From the NCBI RefSeq assembly GCF_002242685.1, contig NZ_NBIM01000003.1:124001-188000 (forward strand): DNA of 64,000 nt, written 5' to 3'. Source of the stretch: Oceanimonas doudoroffii. GTDB taxonomy: Bacteria > Pseudomonadota > Gammaproteobacteria > Enterobacterales > Aeromonadaceae. The notes beneath the pieces were generated by a model. That model did not search any database. It was not told the DNA's origin and saw only the letters and a list, made by a program, of their open reading frames with translations. The translations under genes were made by a program, and so were the position numbers. Positions 60,598 to 64,000 of this stretch are shown in pieces. How positions within the stretch are numbered: position 1 is the first letter of the stretch; every line of letters begins with the position of its first letter.

Positions 60598-61253
60598 AAC
60601 GACTCCGGTTTGTGCAGAAGAATGACATCGGCACCGATAAATTCGATGCCGAGCCCGTCCCGTTGTGCCAGCCACGCAAAGGTATCGCGGCTGAAGAAGC
60701 ACACATGGGTCGGGTCCTGTTTGTAATGCCAGGTGGCAAAGGCCGCCTGATCCCGGGCCAGCTTGGTCATCAGCCCCAGCCAGCCGCCGGGCCTGAGCAT
60801 GGCCAGCAAGCGCCGCCACTCATTCCCGGGTGAATAAAAATGCTCTATCGCCTCGGTACAGGTTACAAAATCATACTGTCGCTGCAACCGCTGGGCATGA
60901 TTCGCATAGTAAGGGTCATAGGTGGTCACGGCAAAGCCCGCCTCGTTCAGCATGGCGGCCAGCGCCGGCCCGGGCCCGCAGCCAAAGTCCAGCCCTTCAC
61001 TGCCCGGCGCCAGCCGCGCCATCAGCGGCGTGGCCAACCGGCTCAGAAACCGCCGGTAGCCCGCATCCTGAGTGTCGTTCTGGTGCAGATCGTACTCGGC
61101 CTTTTCCGCGTCATGGCTCAGCCGCTGGCCCGGCTCCACAAAAATCAACCGGCAGCGCGCACACTTGTGGTAGCGGCGGTGATCCTGATGAAACAGGGCA
61201 TGGTCGGGCGAGTCGCAGAGAGGACAACAAAAGGCAGGCAAAGGCAGGGACAT
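60594..61253 (-). CDS. SAM-dependent methyltransferase with N-terminal zinc ribbon
   Basis: 219 residues from ATG 61253. CPLCDSPDH and CARCRLIF form a Zn ribbon; then LDFGCGPGPALAAMLNEAG is the SAM-binding motif I, with CTEAIEHFYSPG motif. Homologues occur next to yihI in Aeromonas and Vibrio. Substrate unknown. Overlaps yihI start by four bases. Confidence 0.8.
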   Translation of the reverse strand: MSLPLPAFCCPLCDSPDHALFHQDHRRYHKCARCRLIFVEPGQRLSHDAEKAEYDLHQNDTQDAGYRRFLSRLATPLMARLAPGSEGLDFGCGPGPALAAMLNEAGFAVTTYDPYYANHAQRLQRQYDFVTCTEAIEHFYSPGNEWRRLLAMLRPGGWLGLMTKLARDQAAFATWHYKQDPTHVCFFSRDTFAWLAQRDGLGIEFIGADVILLHKPESL

Positions 61254-61298
61254 CAACAAACCGGGTTAGGCGGGGGGCAGGCCACCCCCCGAGAGCTA

Positions 61299-61916
61299 TC
61301 AGTGCAGGCCGGCCACATACTGGGACAGCACGGCAATATCGTCGTCGGTCAGCTTGGCGGCAACGTCGCGCATCATGCGGTTGGGATCGTTCTCCCGCTC
61401 ACCGCTGCGGAACATTTCCAGCTGGGCCTTGATGTAGGCCGGGTGCTGACCGGACAGGCTGGGGAACTTGGCGGATTCAAGGCCTTCACCCCGGGGGCCG
61501 TGACAGGCGATGCAGGCGGTCACGCCGCGCTCGATGTCACCACCCTGATACAGGGCCGCGCCGCGCTCGATAACGTCTTCGGAAACCGGCACCGGAGTAA
61601 TGGCCTGGCTGGCGTAGTAGGCGGCCAGGTCAGCCATGTCCTGTTCGGCCAGCGGCAGGGCCATGCCGCCCATGATGGCGTTGGCACGGCCGGTGCCGCC
61701 GGTGGCGGCGGCCTTGAATTCGGCCAGCTGCTTTTCAATGTAGGAAGCGTGCTGACCGGCAATCTTGGGATACATGTCGGTCGGGCTGTTGCCGTCGTTG
61801 CCGTGACAGGCAGCACAGGCGGCGGACTTGGCCTTACCGGCTTCGACATCGCCCTGGGCCTGTGCGGTACCGGCCACTCCGAGCATTAAGGCTAGCGTGA
61901 AAACAATTTTTTTCAT
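61299..61916 (-). CDS. Cytochrome c4-type diheme protein
   Basis: 205 residues with a Sec signal peptide (cut after GTAQA) and two CxxCH haem sites (CAACH ~residue 35; CIACH ~135) in two homologous domains. Met ligands are probably MGGMALPL and MMRDVAAKL. It carries electrons in the periplasm to terminal oxidases such as cbb3. Divergent from engB. Confidence 0.92.
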   Translation of the reverse strand: MKKIVFTLALMLGVAGTAQAQGDVEAGKAKSAACAACHGNDGNSPTDMYPKIAGQHASYIEKQLAEFKAAATGGTGRANAIMGGMALPLAEQDMADLAAYYASQAITPVPVSEDVIERGAALYQGGDIERGVTACIACHGPRGEGLESAKFPSLSGQHPAYIKAQLEMFRSGERENDPNRMMRDVAAKLTDDDIAVLSQYVAGLH

Positions 61917-62058
61917 GACGTTCCGACTTCTCGTTGTTAGAGCTTCCAGATCACATACCAGCGAGGGCATGTTACAATGCGATTTAAAAAACCGCACTAT
62001 TCTACACAATTTTGCCAGAAAGTAATCAGGGCGGCTTCATAACCTCGGGGAATTCACA

Positions 62059-62697
62059 TTGAACAACAACAAGATAAACTTCAACGCCGCCCACTTTATT
62101 ACCAGCGCGCCCAACATACGACAGATGCCCGCCGACACCGGCGTTGAGATCGCCTTTGCCGGCCGCTCCAATGCCGGAAAATCCTCGGCTCTGAACACGA
62201 TTACCCAGCAGAAATCCCTGGCCCGCACCAGTAAGACCCCGGGCCGCACTCAGCTGATCAACGTGTTCGAACTGAGTGAGGGCAAGCGCCTGATCGACCT
62301 GCCCGGCTACGGCTACGCCAAAGTACCGGAAGAAATGAAGCTGAAGTGGCAAGAGGCGCTGTCGGAATACCTGCAACAACGCGACAGCCTCAAGGGGCTG
62401 GTGGTGCTGATGGACATTCGCCATCCGCTGAAAGACATCGATCAGCAACTGCTGCAATGGGCCAGCGACTGCGAACTGCCGGTGCTGGCATTGCTGACCA
62501 AATGCGACAAGCTCAAGTCCGGCGCCCGCAAGGCCGAGGTACTCAGGGTGCGTGAAGCCGTGGCCATCTTCGGTGGCAGCATTCGAGTCGAGGCATTCAG
62601 CTCGCTCAAGGGCCTGGGCGTGGATCAGGCCAAGGAAGTGCTGACCGAATGGCTGCTGCAGGACGACACCCTCAACGCCGGTGACGAGCCCGCCTGA
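62059..62697 (+). CDS. engB: Ribosome biogenesis GTPase EngB (YihA/YsxC)
   Basis: 212 residues. [14 protein letters not shown] (G1), [12 protein letters not shown] (G2/switch), [11 protein letters not shown] (G3) and LTKCDK (G4). Needed for 50S assembly. The start is TTG 62059, preceded by GGGG at 62047-62050; this matches the E. coli N-terminus (T-N-x-N-x-x-x-x-H-F). No upstream ATG is in frame. Confidence 0.95.
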   Translation: MNNNKINFNAAHFITSAPNIRQMPADTGVEIAFAGRSNAGKSSALNTITQQKSLARTSKTPGRTQLINVFELSEGKRLIDLPGYGYAKVPEEMKLKWQEALSEYLQQRDSLKGLVVLMDIRHPLKDIDQQLLQWASDCELPVLALLTKCDKLKSGARKAEVLRVREAVAIFGGSIRVEAFSSLKGLGVDQAKEVLTEWLLQDDTLNAGDEPA

Positions 62698-63386
62698 TGC
62701 GCCTGGATCGCTTCTTGTGTGAGGCCTCCGGGCTGACCCGCTCCCTGGCCAAAAAGGCCCTGTCCCGGGGCGAGGTCACCGTCAATGACCAGGTGGTCAA
62801 AAAAGGCGATATCAAGATCGGTGACCAGCGCGTGTGTCTGGCGGGACGCCTACTGAGTCTGCAGCCGCCGCGCTATATAATGCTGCACAAGCCCCAGGGC
62901 TATATCAGCGCCACTCAGGACGAGGTGCACCCCTGCGTGCTGCAGCTGTTGCCCCCGGAACTGGCCGCCGGCCTGCAATGCGCCGGCCGGCTCGATGTGG
63001 ACACCACCGGCCTGCTGCTGCTCACCGACGACGGCCAGTGGTCGCATCGGCTGCGCTCACCCAAACGGGCCTGTCACAAGACCTACCGGGTGGGTCTGGC
63101 CGAACCGCTGGCGGATGGCACCGCAGACCGCTTTGCCGAGGGTGTGATGCTCCACGGCGAGCCCAAGGCCACCCTGCCCGCCACCCTGGAAGTGATCACC
63201 CCGACTCAGGTGCTGCTCACCATTCAGGAAGGCAAATACCATCAGGTGAAACGCATGTTTGCCGCCGTTGGCAACCGGGTAACCGCCCTGCACCGGCTGC
63301 AAATCGGTGATATCGTGCTGGATGCTGCGTTGGCCGAAGGGGAATGGCGCCACCTTACCCCCAAGGAAGTTGCCTCGATTGGGTAA
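62697..63386 (+). CDS. rsuA: 16S rRNA pseudouridine(516) synthase
   Basis: 229 residues. N-terminal S4-like domain ([22 protein letters not shown]), then the catalytic GRLDVDTTGLLLLTDDG with Asp, and LTIQEGKYHQVKRMFAAVGN. It modifies U516 in 16S rRNA. Overlaps the engB stop by one base (TGATG). Confidence 0.95.
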   Translation: MRLDRFLCEASGLTRSLAKKALSRGEVTVNDQVVKKGDIKIGDQRVCLAGRLLSLQPPRYIMLHKPQGYISATQDEVHPCVLQLLPPELAAGLQCAGRLDVDTTGLLLLTDDGQWSHRLRSPKRACHKTYRVGLAEPLADGTADRFAEGVMLHGEPKATLPATLEVITPTQVLLTIQEGKYHQVKRMFAAVGNRVTALHRLQIGDIVLDAALAEGEWRHLTPKEVASIG

Positions 63387-63474
63387 GGTGTGAAGCCAAT
63401 TTGCAGACGCCGCTTTCGCCGGCGCAAACCTGGCAGCCGCACGCACAGCCCCCCGCACCCATTTTCACCCCCCC

Positions 63475-63999
63475 CTAACCGGCTTCGGGAATATTCAGCC
63501 AGAAGCAGGCACCTTGCCCCGGCGTGGAGTCAAAACCCACGCCGCCGCCCATGCGCTCCATCAGCTCGCGGGTGATCGCCAGGCCCAGGCCGGTGCCGCC
63601 TTTCCTGCGGGTGTCGGAACTGTCTGCCTGGGCAAACTTCTCAAAGATACGCGAGCGAAACTCCTGGGGCACCCCTTCCCCTCGATCCCGCACCAGTACG
63701 CGCCAGCAGCCCTGGCCGGCGGGCTCGGTATCAATGTCGACCCGGCCGTGGTCGGGAGAAAACTTGACCGCGTTCGACAACAGGTTGGCCAGCGCCTGCA
63801 GCAGCCGGTCCCGATCCACCAGTACCTGAACCCGTGCCGGTGTTTCCCCCAACACCAGTGTCACCCCTCTGTCCTCACCCAGGGGGCGATGGCATTCCAC
63901 CGCCTCGTGCAACAGATCGGCCAGATCGTGGGGGCGCACATCAAAGTGCATCTTGCCCGCCACCAGCTTCTCCATATCGAGCAGGTCGTTAATCAGCAG
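63475..63999 (-). CDS. Sensor histidine kinase, C-terminal part (truncated by window)
   Basis: The C-terminal ~174 residues. HATPase signatures: LLQALANLLSNAVKFSPD (N box), VRDRGEGVP (G1), FEKFAQADSSDTRRKGGTGLGLAI (F and G2 boxes), and GGGVGFDSTPGQGACFWLNIP. The His-containing part lies outside the window (LLINDLLDMEKLVAGK is its edge). The ligand and partner regulator are unknown. Confidence 0.85.
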   Translation of the reverse strand: MLINDLLDMEKLVAGKMHFDVRPHDLADLLHEAVECHRPLGEDRGVTLVLGETPARVQVLVDRDRLLQALANLLSNAVKFSPDHGRVDIDTEPAGQGCWRVLVRDRGEGVPQEFRSRIFEKFAQADSSDTRRKGGTGLGLAITRELMERMGGGVGFDSTPGQGACFWLNIPEAG

Positions 64000-64000
64000 G

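Noticed and set aside
61917..62058. Spot 42 (spf) small RNA next to engB, as in E. coli
   Set aside because: No Spot-42-like sequence or terminator hairpin is visible between the cytochrome c4 gene and engB.

Overview
The window comes from a gammaproteobacterium with fairly high GC. The backbone follows the Escherichia coli 87-minute neighbourhood: engB, yihI, hemN, ntrC-ntrB, glnA, typA, then yihY, dtd and fabY. It also carries an intact argX-hisR-leuT-proM type tRNA operon. Together with marine-type catabolic genes (TRAP transporter, an L-cysteate sulfo-lyase-like enzyme, a sulfopropanediol dehydrogenase-like enzyme, carboxynorspermidine synthesis), this suggests a marine or estuarine member of the Aeromonadales, for example a relative of Oceanimonas, Oceanisphaera or Zobellella. 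That placement is inference from gene content, not a database result.

Layout. 1-7.3 kb: the tail of an FAD/NADP reductase and a flavodoxin, then a glutamine amidotransferase, a divergent glutamine-synthetase-family ligase, a solute-binding-fold protein without a signal peptide, a GntR/FadR regulator, a soluble Cache-domain protein and an MFS carrier. This looks like a gamma-glutamylation type amine or amino-acid catabolic locus. 7.4-9.9 kb: nspC and carboxynorspermidine dehydrogenase. 10-12.7 kb: an IclR regulator and a YfcC/DcuC-type carrier. 12.7-13.9 kb: an AT-rich gap, a decayed tRNA-Pro copy, and the tRNA operon Arg(CCG)-His(GTG)-Leu(CAG)-Pro(TGG). 14-19 kb: a TetR-regulated RND efflux pump. 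19-28 kb: a small membrane protein, an EamA exporter, an Xaa-Pro aminopeptidase, pssA, recG and an AsmA-like protein.

28-38.1 kb holds the most interesting block. A LysR gene is divergent from a cuyA-like sulfo-lyase, followed by an hpsN-like dehydrogenase, a DegT aminotransferase, a complete TRAP transporter (P, Q, M), an Asp/Glu-family racemase and a DctA-type symporter. I read it as a pathway for uptake and desulfonation of a C3 sulfonate (cysteate, cysteinolate or dihydroxypropanesulfonate).

38.2-46.9 kb: fabY, dtd, a proline iminopeptidase and yihY; a yceI/cytochrome b561 operon; typA; and glnA behind a sigma-54 promoter with NtrC sites. 47-49.5 kb: a MarR-HlyD-DUF2955 efflux operon lying between glnA and ntrBC. 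49.6-53.3 kb: ntrB, ntrC and adenosine deaminase. 53.3-58.2 kb: a nucleobase-type permease, an amidohydrolase and a TauE-like protein, divergent from a LacI regulator, with three copies of a likely operator between them. 58.2-64 kb: hemN, a DUF2489 protein, yihI, a methyltransferase, a cytochrome c4, engB, rsuA and the C-terminus of a sensor kinase cut by the window edge.

Start sites were chosen by ribosome-binding-site spacing and family length. Functions are from motif recognition only; no searches were run.
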